The notes: generated by a model from the sequence alone, not told the origin. Counted from the first letter of the stretch, positions 41,726 through 53,435 are shown. The stretch: 64,000 bases of DNA from Eurosta solidaginis (GCF_040869045.1 NC_090323.1:151176426-151240425); one strand, 5' to 3'. Made by a program: numbers and translations.

Positions 41726-44700
41726 AACAAGTAAGGAAGGTTAAGTTCTGGTGCGGTGACAACATAAGGGAAAATAACCATGTAGGAAAATGAACCGAGG
41801 GAAACCCTGGAATGTGTTTGTATGAAATGTGTATCAAATGAAAGGCATTAAAGAGTATTTTATGAGGGAGTGGGCCATAGTTCTATAGGTGGACGCCATT
41901 TAGGGATATAGCTATAAAGGTGGATCAGGGTTCACTCTAGAATGCGTTTGTACGATATGGGTATCAAATGAAAGGTGTTAATGAGTATTTTAAAAGGGAG
42001 TAATCCTTAGTTCCATAGGTGGACGCCGTTTCGAGATATCGCCATAAAGGTGGACCTGGGGTGACCCTAGAATTTGTTTGTACAATATGGGTATCAAAAG
42101 AAAGGTGTTAATGAGTATTTTAAAAGGGAGTGATGCTTAGTTCCACAGGTGGACGCCGTTTCGAGATATCGCCATAAAGGTGGACCAGGTGTGACCCTAG
42201 AATTTGTTTGTACGATATGGCTATCAAATAAAAGGTATTAATGAGGGTTTTAAAATGGAGTGGTGGTAGTTGTATAGGTGGTCGCCTTTCTGAGATATCG
42301 CCATAAAGGTGGACTAGGGGTGACTCTAGAATGCGTTTGTACGATATGAGTATCAAATGAAAGGTGTTAATGGGTATTTTAAAAGGGAGTAATTCTTAGT
42401 TCCATAGGTGGACGCAGTTCGAGATATCGCCACAAAGGTGGACCAGGGGTGACCCTAGAATTTGCTTGAACAATATGGGCATCAAACGAATTGTGTTAAT
42501 GAGTATTTTAAAAGGGAGTGGGCCTTAGTTCTATAGGTGGACGCCGTTTCGAAATATCGCCATAAAGGTGGACCAGGGGTGACTCTAGAATGTGTTTGTA
42601 CGATATGGGTATCAAATTAAAGGTATTAATGAGGGTTTTAAAAGGGAGTGGTGGTTGTTGTATAGGTGGTCACCTTTTCGAGATATCGCCATAAAGGTGG
42701 ACCAGGGGTGACTCTAGAATGCGTTTGTACGATATGGGTATCAAATGAAAGGTGTTAATGAGTATTTTAAAAGCGAGTAATCCTTAGTTCCATATGTGGA
42801 CGCCGTTTCGAGATATCGCCATAAAGGTGGAGCAGGGGTGACCCTAGAATTTGTTTGTACAATATGGGTATCAAAAGAAAGGTGTTAATGAGTATTTTAA
42901 AAGGGAGTAATCCTTAGTTCCATAGGTGGACGCCGCTTCGAGATATCGCCATAATGGTGGACCAGGGGTGACCCTAGAATTTGTTTGTACAATATGGGCA
43001 TCAACCGAAAGGTGTTAATGAGTATTTTAAAAGGGAGTGGGCCTTAGTTCTATAGGTGAACGCCGTTTCGAAATATCGCCATAAAGGTGGACTAGGGGTG
43101 ACTCTAGAATGTGTTTGTATGATATGGGTATCAAATTAAAGGTATTAATTAGGGTTTTAAAAGGGAGTGGTTGTTGTTGCATAGGTGGTCGCATTTTCGA
43201 GATATCGCCATAAAGGTGGACCAGGGGTGACCCTAGAATTTGTTTGTACAATATGGGTATCAAAAGAAAGGTGTTAATGAGTATTTTAAAAGGGAGTAAT
43301 CCTTAGTTCCATAGGTGTACGCCGTTTCGAGATATCGCCAGAAAGGTGGAGCAGGGGTGACCCTAGAATTTGTTTGTACAATATGGGTATCAAAAGAAAG
43401 GTGTTAATGAGTATTTTAAAAGGGAGTAATCCTTAGTTCCATAGGTGGACGCCGTTTCGAGATACCGCCATAAAGGTGGACCAGGGGTGACTCTAGAATT
43501 CGTTTGTGCAATATGGGTATCAAACGAAAGGTGTTAATGAGTATTTTAGAAGGGAGGGGGCCTTAGTTCTATAGGTGAACGCCTTTTCGAGGTATCGCAA
43601 TAAAGGTGGACCAGGGGTGACTCTAGAATGTGTTTGTACGATATGGCTATCAAATTAAAGGTATTAATGAGAGTTTTAAAAGGGAGTGGTGGTAGTTGTA
43701 TATGTGAAGGCGTTTTCCAGATATCGACCAAAATGTGGACCAGGGTGACCCAGAACATCATCTGTTGGATACCGCTAATTTATTTATATATGTAATACCT
43801 GCCAAGATTTTAAGGGTTTTTTATTTCGCCCTGCAGAACTTTTTCATTTTCTTCTACTTAATATGGTAGCTGTCACAACCATTTTATAAAGTTTTTTCTA
43901 AAGTTTTATTTCGCGTCAATAAACCAATCCAATTACCTCACCATGTTTCATCCCTTTTTTCGTATTTGGTATAGAATTATGGCATTTTTTTAATTTTTTG
44001 TAATTTTCGATATCGAAAAAGTGGGCGTGGTCATTGTCGGTTTTCGTTCATTTTTCATACTAAGATAAAGTGAGTTCAAGTAAGTACGTGAACTAAGTTC
44101 GTTAAAGATATGTCGATTTTTGCTCAAGTTATCGTGTTAACGGCCATGCGGAAGGACAGACGAACGACTGCGTATAAAAACTGGGCGTGGCATCAACCGA
44201 TTTCGCCCGTTTTCACAGAAAACAGTTAACATCATAAAATCTATACCCCTACCAAATTTCAAAAGGATTCGTTAATTTTTGTTCGACTTATGGCGTTAAA
44301 AGTATCCTAGACAAATTAAATGAAAAAGGGCGGAGCCACGCCCATTTTGAAATTTTCTTTTATTTTTGTATTTTGTTGCATCATATCATTACTGGAGTTG
44401 AATGTTGACATAATTTACTTATATACTGTAAAGATATTAAATTTTTTGTTAAAATTTTACTTAAAAAAAAATTTTTTTTAAAAGTGGGCGTGGTCCTTCT
44501 CCGATTTTGCTAATTTTTATTAAGCGTACATATACTAATAGGAGTAACGTTCCTGCCAAATTTCATCATGATATCTTCAACGAATGCCAAATTACAGCTT
44601 GCAAAAATTTCAAATTACCTTCTTGCCACGCCCATTGTCCAAAATTTTACTAATTTTCTATTCTGCGTCATAAGTTCAACTCATCTACCGAGTTTCGTCG

Positions 44701-45055
44701 CTTTATCGGTCTTTTGTAATGAATTATCGCACTTTTTCGGTTTTTCGAAATTTTCGATATCGAAAAATTGGGCGTGGTTATAGTCCGATATCGTTCATTT
44801 TAAATAGCGATCTGAGATGAGTGCTCAGGAACCTACATACCAAATTTCATCAAGATACCTCAAAATTTACTCAAGTTATCGTGTTAACGGACGGACGGAC
44901 GGACGGACGGACATGGCTCAATCAAATTTTTTTTCTATCCTGATTATTTTGATATATGGAAGTCTATATCTATCTCGATTCCTTTATATATGTACAGCCA
45001 ACCGTTATCGAATCAAACTTAATATACTCTGTGAGCTCTGCTCAACTGAGTATAA
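41726..45055 (+). repeat. dispersed repeat copy R4 (main subfamily)
   Basis: Inserted in the left arm of the fold-back transposon, next to A-runs. It has the AACAAGTAAGGAAGG start, a small deletion that removed the 5' hairpin and the first terminal-complementary motif, about fourteen 130-bp units (41850-43700), the GGGCG-box half, about five GGAC repeats, and the CTCAACTGAGTATAA end. The right arm shows the unoccupied site, so the insertion point is defined to within a few A bases. Confidence 0.9.
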
Positions 45056-45057
45056 AA

Positions 45058-45182
45058 AATTATTAGAAATTAGCGTTTTTACAACCCTTTTAAAACCAGG
45101 GCATCACTGTGATGCATTTGCATGTCGTAAACATAGTTGTGTGGGTTTTTTATTCAACCGTTTTAAAAAATGAAGGTATCAC
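45058..45182 (+). repeat. left inverted arm, inner part
   Basis: Continuation of the left arm beyond the nested dispersed repeat. Pairs with 45520-45645 almost without mismatch. Confidence 0.85.
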
Positions 45183-45430
45183 TATCAGGTAGCAGATCGT
45201 AAAATTGCTTGTGTTGTTTTTTTTAAGCCACCACAAGACACAGCAGGTAGAATTGAAATTACCATTTCATTCTTATTACCTCGTCTCGTAGACCATATAT
45301 AACGCAACAGTTTTTGTGAATGCATTAAGTCGTTGTGAAGAACTCAAAGTGTGAAGTGCTAATTTCATATAAAAAACTATTTCAAAAAAAATAATAAGTG
45401 AAGTGACCATTCCAAATAAAAAAGTTTACA

Positions 45431-45523
45431 ATGAATCCACCATCCTCTACACCGCAAGATGAAGCAACTACATCAACAACTATCGAAAACCCAATTTTAC
45501 GATCTGCAATTGTGTCACAGTGA
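45431..45523 (+). CDS. 30-codon open frame in the fold-back loop (possible transposase start)
   Basis: ATG frame of 30 codons beginning MNPPSSTPQDEATTSTTIEN and ending at the junction with the right arm. A leader-like AT-rich stretch precedes it. It may be the first codons of the transposase of the parent element, cut off by the deletion that produced this non-autonomous form. It is unlikely to encode a functional protein, and chance is possible. Confidence 0.3.
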   Translation: MNPPSSTPQDEATTSTTIENPILRSAIVSQ

Positions 45524-46337
45524 TACCTTCATTTTTTAAAACGGTTGAATAAAAAACCCACACAACTATGTTTACGACATGCAAATGCATCACAGTGATG
45601 CCTTGTTTTTAAAAGGGTTGTAAAAACGCTAATTTCTAATAAGTTTTTTTAATTTCTTTTCTATTACTAAGTTAAATTCATTTTTAGCACGCTTTTATTA
45701 GCTTGGCCTGTATGTAACGGAATCTTTGAGCTTAATTTTCACCAGTTTCTGGAAGTCTGATTAATTTGAAACTTTGCATACGTATCAAGGACCGATGACA
45801 ATGCATTAATGTGGTGGTGTGGTGACATAAGGTCAACGGCCATTAGGTCAATTGGCCTTATCACCGCTTTGAATGGCGATAAGTTTGATTGCAACTTTGC
45901 ACGCCTATCAAGGCTCAATGACAATGCATTAATGTGATGGTGTGGTCAACGGCCATAAGGTCAATTGGCCTTATTACCACATAGCCATTTAGCTGATTTT
46001 TTCATGTAAAGTGCAAAACCGGCGATTTTTTGAATTGTTTGTATGGTGAACCCACAGGGGGGTTCCAGGGGGTGTGCCACTAGCATCGGTGGGTCGGGCC
46101 TCCAAAGTTAGTGGGGGTCGGTCATACATTTGGACTCGATTGGAGCACTCTAAATGGGTCAAAGTAGGATTTTTCAAAATTTGCCCCTACCCAAAAGTTC
46201 GACCCAAATTGAGGGACATCAGAATTCGTTTTAGAGGTATGGTTCCTTCGGCAAAGTTTCTTATTTTGATCCCTAGAATATGATTTTCACAGAGCAATGG
46301 GCGATTTGTTTGCCTCCCCACAAATCGACCTGGCCTA
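45520..46337 (-). repeat. right inverted arm
   Basis: Reverse complement of the left arm with scattered changes. Its inner part (45520-45645) pairs with 45058-45182 on the other side of the loop. Confidence 0.88.
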
Positions 46338-46345
46338 ATGTACTT

Positions 46346-47308
46346 ACATAACCGAAATAAGCGACCGCGTTTCGATCCAACATCTTCGTTATACAAGAGG
46401 CTTATAAGGTTTTACTGCCTACAGATGGCACTCAGAAAGACGGACAAACCATCAGATTTTTGGGCCATCAAAGATCCTACCGAGTTTGGTTGGTGTCCAA
46501 CACTAGCGCCTTATTCAGTCTATTGGAGGCTCTCCCGGCCAGTTCAATCTAAACTTAGATAGTGTCCTGGCTTGAGGTGAATCACAAGTGTAAGCTCTCT
46601 ATAGGAAATGGAATGCTATACATACTCAGTTATTAGTTTCGAAGTTTTTGTGAATTATAGTTATATATCCACCTATCCTAATAGAAAGGTCGTAACCTAA
46701 AAGGCGGTATCTTGGACTTTCTGTTAAAATGGTTGTGTCTTAGCGAAATCATTAATGAAGACGCTAAAAGGGTTTTAATAAATTTTTGCACAGAAGAGAC
46801 AAGAATATAATTTAATTCTCATTTACAATGCGAAAACAACTTAAAACGGTAGTTTGAAGTATTGCAGGCATATGAATCGAATAGATCTACTTCAGATTCC
46901 CAAAAAATCGAAAAAAATATTTTGTGTACTAAGCCAGGCTAGACATTCGCCTGTTCGAGATTTAATTTACCTACATAATTAAAAAAAAACTAAAGAAGTT
47001 TCCTAAACACTCCTTCTATTATCTTCTTGCTCCCTTTTCCCAATTCCTCTGCTCTTTCCCTCTCTTCTTACACTTTCACTCCTATTGCATGTTCTTCTTT
47101 TTATTCTTTTTCGTTAAATTTTTCTGATAGCAAGAATGAGACTCCCCGATGATTTTGGGGAGTTTTGTTGATGTTGATCATCGTTTTTCCGATTTCGATC
47201 CGGTACGTTTCGAAGAATAGCCCCAGATAATAATTTTCAAAAATTTATATTTAAATTTATATCAGATCAAGGTGTAGTTTATATTTAAGTAGAAATGAGT
47301 TATAATAC
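46346..47308. other. intronic sequence, little recognised
   Basis: No coding pattern. A pyrimidine-rich stretch (46990-47100) and the short dispersed motif ACTCCCCGATGATTTTGGGG near 47141 are the only features. Confidence 0.4.
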
Positions 47309-47796
47309 TGTAACGAATTTAGTGAAATTCCGCTCATTTGAAACCTTCTGCTAACGTTCGAATCTCTAAACTGTTGAATAAATCACTCCAATATTCTGTA
47401 TGGTAAAATGGTCTTCATTTAGATTACTTTGGGAGTAGTACTTACAATTATACGTCACAGCCAGTAGAGTGTTTAAATGAAAACTGATTATTCATCTTGC
47501 GCTGCTTTTATACTCTCCGTTGCTTCATTCGCATATTTCTACTAAAGTCTAGACGTTTCGCCTTCTATAACTGCCGTATCTTCTGCTTGGAATTGAGCTA
47601 CATATATGCGTGCGTATGTGTGAGTAACAACTTCGGCCGATGACTACATATGTGTGAGAGTTATCTCTTCGTTGCCTTTACATATGTGTGTAAATGATGA
47701 TTGATGTGTTCATATATACGAGTGGCTGCTTCATGTTTTTTTATTGTTCCGTATTATTTATTTAGTATCAGCTTAGTGATGCTAATATTCGTCACA
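47309..47796 (-). repeat. gypsy 3' LTR
   Basis: 488 bp, TG...CA. Nearly collinear with 51759-52254 with small differences. Confidence 0.9.
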
Positions 47797-47808
47797 CCGC
47801 CCACCACC
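47797..47808 (-). promoter_or_regulatory. gypsy polypurine tract candidate
   Basis: GGTGGTGGGCGG on the minus strand, directly before the 3' LTR, where plus-strand DNA synthesis would be primed. Confidence 0.6.
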
Positions 47809-48327
47809 TAAGTCTGATCGTCCCGATCAGACAAATCTCTCGATCCAACCGCTGCTAGCTTCTCCAAATGAATCACCCTTCTATTTCGTAGTTTCCCAAT
47901 TGTTTGTATGTGGTAGATGGCATCTCTGATCCTCTTCACAATTTTGTACGGGCCTTTCCAACTGCACCACAATTACGATGGAACACCTTTCCGCCGGTGA
48001 GGGTTGTATAACACTACCAAATCTCCCTCCAAGAAACCTTCCGAATTGTTGTTCTTGTCAAACCTGTGTTTCATCTTACTACTCATTACCCTGGTTCGTT
48101 CCCTCACACTCCGTTGTTTGGCCAATGAACTACTTCGTAGGGCAACAGTAGTGCGCTGACTTGAAACCACCCTTGCATTCTTTCTGGAAAATTCTTTCCT
48201 TCGTTTTAGTGCGTCCATTTGGGTTTGTCAATGTCAGTGTTTTTCCCGCAGGTACCTTTGATTTTCTTTTGTTTGGCCCACTCCTACTGGCAGAATCTCC
48301 TTCTTTGCAGTTCGAACCTGATGCCAT
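47799..48327 (-). pseudogene. gypsy integrase C-terminal remnant
   Basis: Minus-strand remains around SKMKHRFDKNN, GFLEGDLVVLYNPHRRKG, then, after a TAA, WKGPYKIVKRI and YHIQTIGKLRNRRVIHLEKL. This is the C-terminal DNA-binding end found before the 3' LTR in gypsy elements. The catalytic core is missing. Confidence 0.75.
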
Positions 48328-48329
48328 GG

Positions 48330-48713
48330 TCAGGAATCCACTCCCAATATGACTTCATTAACGATCTCCGCTAAAACGAATTTGCGTAGAACCGTGACCT
48401 TTCTAATTAAGACTTCACATATCACTTCTCCCTGGACTTGATTATACTCACCAGTGACCGTACGCGATCTTGCTCCAGGTAATGGCTTTACTGTCCTGTT
48501 GACCAAATCAGATCGGATTAAGGAATGAGATACGCCCGTATCTACAGTCAGTGCACGCTCCTTGCCATCCACATTTCTTCTGACGGTAAGACTACTCGAT
48601 TTTCTTCCTATTTGTGATACGGAGATAACGGGACATTCCGCAGCTAGCTCTCGATCTTTACATCTGACTCGCTCTTGTTCATCTGCTCCACATTTGTTCT
48701 CAAGACCACCCAT
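48330..48713 (-). pseudogene. gypsy aspartic protease
   Basis: Retropepsin fold seen as RALTVDTGVSHSLIRSDLV (active-site D-T-G) and FVLAEIVNEVILGVDS. The stop follows at the point where the deletion joins it to integrase-derived sequence. Its upstream part was separated from the zinc knuckle by the CR1 insertion; the frames on both sides are compatible. Confidence 0.75.
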
Positions 48714-48739
48714 GCTGTTGAAACCACTAGGATCAAGAT

Positions 48740-50416
48740 GTTGTTGTTGTTGTAGCAGTGCTTCGCCACATCTAATAGGTACGACCGATCACAAATGGTC
48801 ATCAATATCCTCCAACGGGAGTACAAGGAAACTTGCTGTTTCAACAGGGGTGGTCCATAATGAGAGGGGTGTTTGAGGCGTTAGTTCCACATTATAATTA
48901 AAGAGAGGGTTGATGTCATGTGGAGACACATTGCAAGCAGGGCATACATTTTGTATGTCGGGGTTGATTCTGGATAGGTAAGAGGTTAACATGTTACAGT
49001 ATCCGGATCGACGTTGAGCTAGAGTGGCTCGCGTTCCCCTGGGGTGTGTACTTTCGTCTTCCGCTAGTTTGGGTATTGTTCTTTGAGTACTGGATTCACC
49101 GGGCAATTCCTGGCATAAATATCCGACTCCTGTTTGTGGAGTTCACTGAGGAGTTGCTTGTGTTTTTTGGCTTCATACGGCTGAGTTCTCAGTTGCAATA
49201 TTTCCTCATAATGCTTACGGAGATGACTCCTTAAGCCCCTGGGCGGTGTTGGCTCATCAATCAGATGTCTGTTGGGATTCCCAGGTTTCTGGGTATTCAA
49301 CAGGAACTGTTTGGTTAGCATCTCTTTCCTCTCCCTGATGGGGAGTCTTCTCGACTATTTATGTAGACGGAGTTCTGGGAACATAAGAAGACAGCAAGTG
49401 GTGGTTCTAAGAGCAGTATTTTGGCAGGCCTGTAGCTGCTTCCAGTGAGTAGTTTTTAGGCTCGGCGACCATATAGGTGGTAATGAGCGTTTCTTTGTCT
49501 TTTCCCCAAGTACTGCCAGCAAGAGATTTGAGGATTTTATTACGGCTCTGGATTTTCGGTACAATTGAGGCTGCATGCTCACCAAAATGTATATCCTGAT
49601 CAAACGTCACACCCAAGATTTTGGGGTGTAGGACAGTCGATAGCGTAGTGCCATCGACGTGGATGTTCAAAATGGTCGACATTTGGAACGTCCATGTTAC
49701 AAATAAGGTCGCGGAGGATTTAGTAGATGATAATATCAGTTTTCGTGAGGTGGAAAAACTGGAGAGGTCAGGGAGGTAGCCGTTTATTCTGTTGCAAAGC
49801 TCATCGATCTGTGGGCCTGGGCCTGTGACCATTATTGTGCAGTCATCGGCGTAGGAAACGATAGTAACTCCTTCTGGTGGCGAAGGTAGCTTTGATATGT
49901 AGAAGTTAAACAAAAGTGGGGAAAGGACACCTGTGGCACCCCTTGTTTAATTCTTCGTGGTTTTGATGTTTCGTTTCTAAATTGCACCGATGCCTGTCGA
50001 CCACCCAGATAATTTGCCGTCCATCTTTTAAGACATGGGGGAAGGGTAGACCCTTCCAGGTCTGGCAATAACGTGCCAGGGTTGACCGTATCGAAAGCTT
50101 TTGATAGGTCTAGCGCAACGAGTACTGTTCTATAGGGGGGTTTTGATTTAAACCGCAATTTATATGGGTGCTAATGGCATTTAGCGCGGTGGTGGTGCTA
50201 TGAAGTTTTCTAAAGCCATGCTGATGACTGATTAGCTGCAAATTTGTTTTGAAGTAGGGGAGCGAAATGGCTTCAAGCGTCTTGGCTACTGGCGATAGGA
50301 GAGATATCGGGCGATATGACTCTCCTATGTTAGCTGGTTTCAAAGGCTTTAGTAGCGGGACCACCTTGGCCATTTTCAATTTTTCGGGAATGACAAAGTT
50401 GGAAAAACCCCTTTTA
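48740..50416 (-). mobile_element. CR1/Jockey-group retrotransposon, copy 2, 5'-truncated, inside gypsy
   Basis: Same family as 1526-4563. Reverse transcriptase pieces run from FSNFVIPEKLKMAKVVPLLK (truncation point) through RPISLLSPVAKTLEAISLPY, DLSKAFDTV and SYADDCTIM to the C-terminal LWTTPVETASFLVLPLEDID, over at least four frames. The 3' end is a GTT repeat. A 14-bp duplication, ACTAGGATCAAGAT, flanks it (48726-48739 and 50417-50430), so it landed in an existing gypsy copy. It keeps a C-terminal segment (ELHKQESDIYARNCPVNPVL) that copy 1 has lost. Confidence 0.9.
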
Positions 50417-51750
50417 ACTAGGATCAAGATCGAAATGACGTGCAATGTGATCTGGCTTCCCGCATTTGAAGCATTTGATAACTCTTTCACTCCACTTTGG
50501 CGGTCCTTTCAATGCCTCCAGTATTGTATTCACCCAGTCTGGCCTTTCTACCTCCACACGGCGTGCTTTGAAAGCTGACTTACACAGAAGCGATGCTGTT
50601 TCCTGAATCAAAGCATGTGATACCATTTCTGTGAATGTAGGTTTTGGGTTTGCGCAAAGCTCTGGATTTTTACCCTTTCGGTGTATTCTACGGGTGCGTC
50701 CGCATTCGATAAATGTTCCATCCTTTCAACATTCGACGCAAACTCTTGCAATGTTTCCCCAGGCCTCTGGAAGTGGTTCAGTAACTCCTTTTGTTATATC
50801 TGGCTCCTATGCTCGGTTCCGTGTCGCCTCTGTAGTGCGCCGATCAATGCTTCATAACTGTTCCGTTCGTACTCTGAAATAGTCTGTAAGATTTCGGCAG
50901 CTGGTCCTTTCAATGCTACGAAGAGTGCAGCAACTTTGTCTTCAATATTACAGTTGTTCACTGTTCCGATCTTCTCAAACTGTAGTTTAAAGGCCTGGAA
51001 AGGAACAGAACCGTAAAAGGAAGGTTTTCACCGTTGAATTACTCGCTGAAACTGCTGGGCGATTTAGTTGCAACTGCTCCATACGACCTTTTATATCATC
51101 GACTTCTGCCTGAAATTGAGCGATTTTTGCATCCTGCGCTTCCAGCTTTGATATTACCCTTGTTTCTTATGCTTTTAACTGCGAAGACATTTGTGCCACC
51201 TGAAATGATAAGCGCTCCTCTTGTTCTTCCATCTTGGATGTTATGCGTGTCTCCTGCGATTCCAGTTGGGATACCATATATGTCTTCTTTTATTCCAGTT
51301 GAGGTTCCGTCTTGGATGTAATTTGTGTCCACATTTCTGAAATACGCGTTTCTTGTGCTTCAATCTTAGTTATTATACATCCTCCTATGATTCCAGATGA
51401 GATGACATACTTTCTGTGCTCCTAGGTTTTCATTTTTGTCGATATCTGTGATAACATAGCCAATATCGCATTATTCTCGCCGCTTGCGACTGGACACGGA
51501 CTTCCGTTCTTCTCTTCCAATTTTGTTAATGCCTCGTCCCCAAGAGGATGAAATACATACTCGTCCATGTTATTTCCTTCTGATTCCATTGCCTCTCTTA
51601 GTCGTGCCTGGAGTCGAGTTTATTGCCGGTTGTATTCAATCCACGGCTCTCCAACTCCTTCTTCAATTGCTGGATCTTCAATTCACTCCACTTTGCCATG
51701 TCCTTGTTGTACTCGTAGTCTTCGCAATTTATTCAGCAATTCCTCTTCTG
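50414..51750 (-). pseudogene. gypsy Gag, broken, with coiled-coil repeats and zinc knuckle
   Basis: Several short frames together show a Gag with imperfect repeats of the type LExQETRIxSK (51430-51080), a capsid-like middle and, at the C-terminus, the CCHC knuckle CFKCGKPDHIARHFD (about 50429-50480; the fourth position is not Cys). Many stops disrupt it. RNA binding and particle formation would be the family's role. Confidence 0.65.
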
Positions 51751-51758
51751 ACACCAGT

Positions 51759-52254
51759 TGTAACGAATTTAAGGAAATTCCGCTCATTTGAAACCTTCTG
51801 CTAACGTTCGAATCGCTAAACTGTTGAATAAATAACTCCAATATTCTGTATGGTAAAATGGTGTTTATTTAATTACTTTGGGAGTAGTACTTACAATTAT
51901 ACTTCACAACCAATACAGTGTTAAATCAAAACTGATTACTGATTACTCAGCTTGCCCTGCTTTTATACTCTCCGTTGCTTCATCCGCATATTTCTACTAA
52001 AGTCTAGACGTTTCGCCTTCTATAACTGCCGTATATTCTGCTTGGAATTGAGCTACATATATGCATGTGTATGTGTGAGTAACAACTTCGGCCGATGACT
52101 ACATCTGTGTGTGAGTTGTCTCTTCGTTGCCTTTATATATGTGTGTAAATTATGATTGATGTGTTCATGTATATACGAGTGGCTGCTTCATGTTTTTTTA
52201 TTGTTGCGTGAATATATATTTAGTATCAGCTTAGCGATGCTAATATTCGTCACA
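51759..52254 (-). repeat. gypsy 5' LTR
   Basis: 496 bp. On the minus strand the base run TGGTGTCAGAAGAGGAA begins one base inside the LTR border and is the primer-site candidate; the tRNA was not identified. Confidence 0.9.
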
Positions 52255-53289
52255 ATATATTTATTTAGATGAATTTGAATTTGATATATTTCATGAAATT
52301 GGATTTGGTAGTAAAATTTTAAAGTAATAAAAATGGTACTAGCCTAACCATCGCGGTTGTACCTTCTACTTCATCTAGCATACTCCTTCCGGGGAATAAC
52401 TTGGGGTCGCTAGAGTCTTGCTTGCTAAATAAGCTAGATTCGTCGCGGAAAGGTAAAGTAGACAATTGTGTTGGAGTACATGTAAATTGCGCTGGAAAAC
52501 CATTGGAAGTGTTTTACTATATAATGTCTAACTTTTGCTCCCAATTATGCTCTTGCTACCTTTTCTCCACTCTCCTATCTCTTTTACCTGTTCTTCTTCT
52601 TCTTCTGTTTTTTCTTTCCCTTGGCCCGTTTTGAACCATAAATACCATTTCTAAGATGGATCGGTATCCGATATAAATAAATAAATGTAAGGCGCGACAA
52701 CCTCCTAAGAGATTTTAGGCCTAGCTTCTTCTGTATTCAGTTTATTCAGTCTATGATTTACATCTTACAGACTAGATATAGAAATTATAAAAAAAGTAAA
52801 AAATTATAATATGCACTGATATTAGCTAAAGAAAGTATATATATAATAATAGAAAAAAGTTAAACTATATATCTAAGTGTAAATATAAAAGTATTAGGGA
52901 CTTGAAAACATCCCTCGACTGAGAGAAATCAATATCTAGCCATCTCGAAAGTTTATTGAATTCTTCTAGTGAGCGAAGAATAGGATCGAAAAGGACATAG
53001 TTCATTCCGAAAGAGGTCAAATAAAAAGGTAGGGAAAAACGAAGTAATCTACTGGGCACATTGAACGTGATTTTCCCGAGCAGGTCAGGACAATTTACGG
53101 AACCTGCCACGAGATCAAACACGAACATAAGCCCATGCAGGGTTCTTCTAGAATGCAGGGGTTGCAGGTTAATCAACGTACACCGAGACACATAAGAAGG
53201 CAGCGGATCCTCGAAATGAAGAGATCCAAGCCCAAACCGAACAAATTTCCTTTGACCCCTTTCAATTCTAGCCGCATGACAGATGTTCT
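52255..53289. other. sequence 3' of pipe module B, nothing firm
   Basis: AT-rich. A stretch near 52380-52680 ends in an AAATAAATAAAT-like tail and could be the 3' end of an old non-LTR element; no coding blocks were seen. Confidence 0.4.
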
Positions 53290-53435
53290 CTTCCAATTTG
53301 CGTCGTGCTCCTCTTGATTTTTCCTACAAATTGTTGGGACGAGGCCTCCATGTTTTATGCCGACTTCTAACGGCATCTGCAAGGCATATGAGTTTTCACG
53401 GAGAAGCTTTTCATGGCAGAAATAAAAATATCTGA
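53290..53435 (-). mobile_element. tRNA-derived SINE, headless copy
   Basis: Matches the body and tail of the SINE at 8828-9108 (CTGCCATGAAAAGCTTCTCC, ATGCCGTTAGAAGTCGGC and AATTTGTAGGAAAAATCAAG on the minus strand). The tRNA-like head is missing. Confidence 0.75.

Larger units (their letters stand above)
41057..46337. mobile_element. long-inverted-repeat DNA transposon, 8-bp TSD
   Basis: Arms of about 800 bp in opposite orientation: left 41057-41725 plus 45058-45182, right 45520-46337. The ends are TAGAGCGGGTCGATTT and TAGGCCAGGTCGATTT (right end reversed). An exact 8-bp duplication, ATGTACTT, flanks it at 41049-41056 and 46338-46345. Removing the nested repeat R4 leaves a 2-kb fold-back structure with a loop of about 340 bp. 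The 8-bp TSD and TAG ends fit hAT or P-like elements. No transposase remains except a possible start in the loop. Confidence 0.85.
47309..52254 (-). mobile_element. gypsy LTR retrotransposon, polymerase deleted, CR1 inserted
   Basis: LTRs at 47309-47796 (3') and 51759-52254 (5'), both TGTAACGA...TCGTCACA. Flanks are ATAC and ATAT, an imperfect 4-bp TSD. The interior, in order, is a broken coiled-coil gag (51750-50420) ending in a zinc knuckle, a CR1 insertion, an aspartic protease (48713-48330), and directly after it the integrase C-terminus (48218-47800). Reverse transcriptase, RNase H and the integrase core are absent. A purine-rich tract abuts the 3' LTR. Confidence 0.88.

Noticed and set aside
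42120..43761. Frames such as MIPISYKQILGSPLVHLYGD on the minus strand of the tandem arrays
   Set aside because: The 130-bp unit is not a multiple of three, so the frames run only about one to two units. They are by-products of repetition rather than genes.
46338..46562. 74-codon plus-strand frame beside the fold-back transposon
   Set aside because: It starts in the transposon's flanking duplication, shows no domain, and nothing continues it in other frames.
47141..47165. ACTCCCCGATGATTTTGGGG inverted motif as a terminator or regulatory hairpin
   Set aside because: A related short sequence occurs near 39165, so it is more likely part of a dispersed element; bacterial-type terminators are not expected here.
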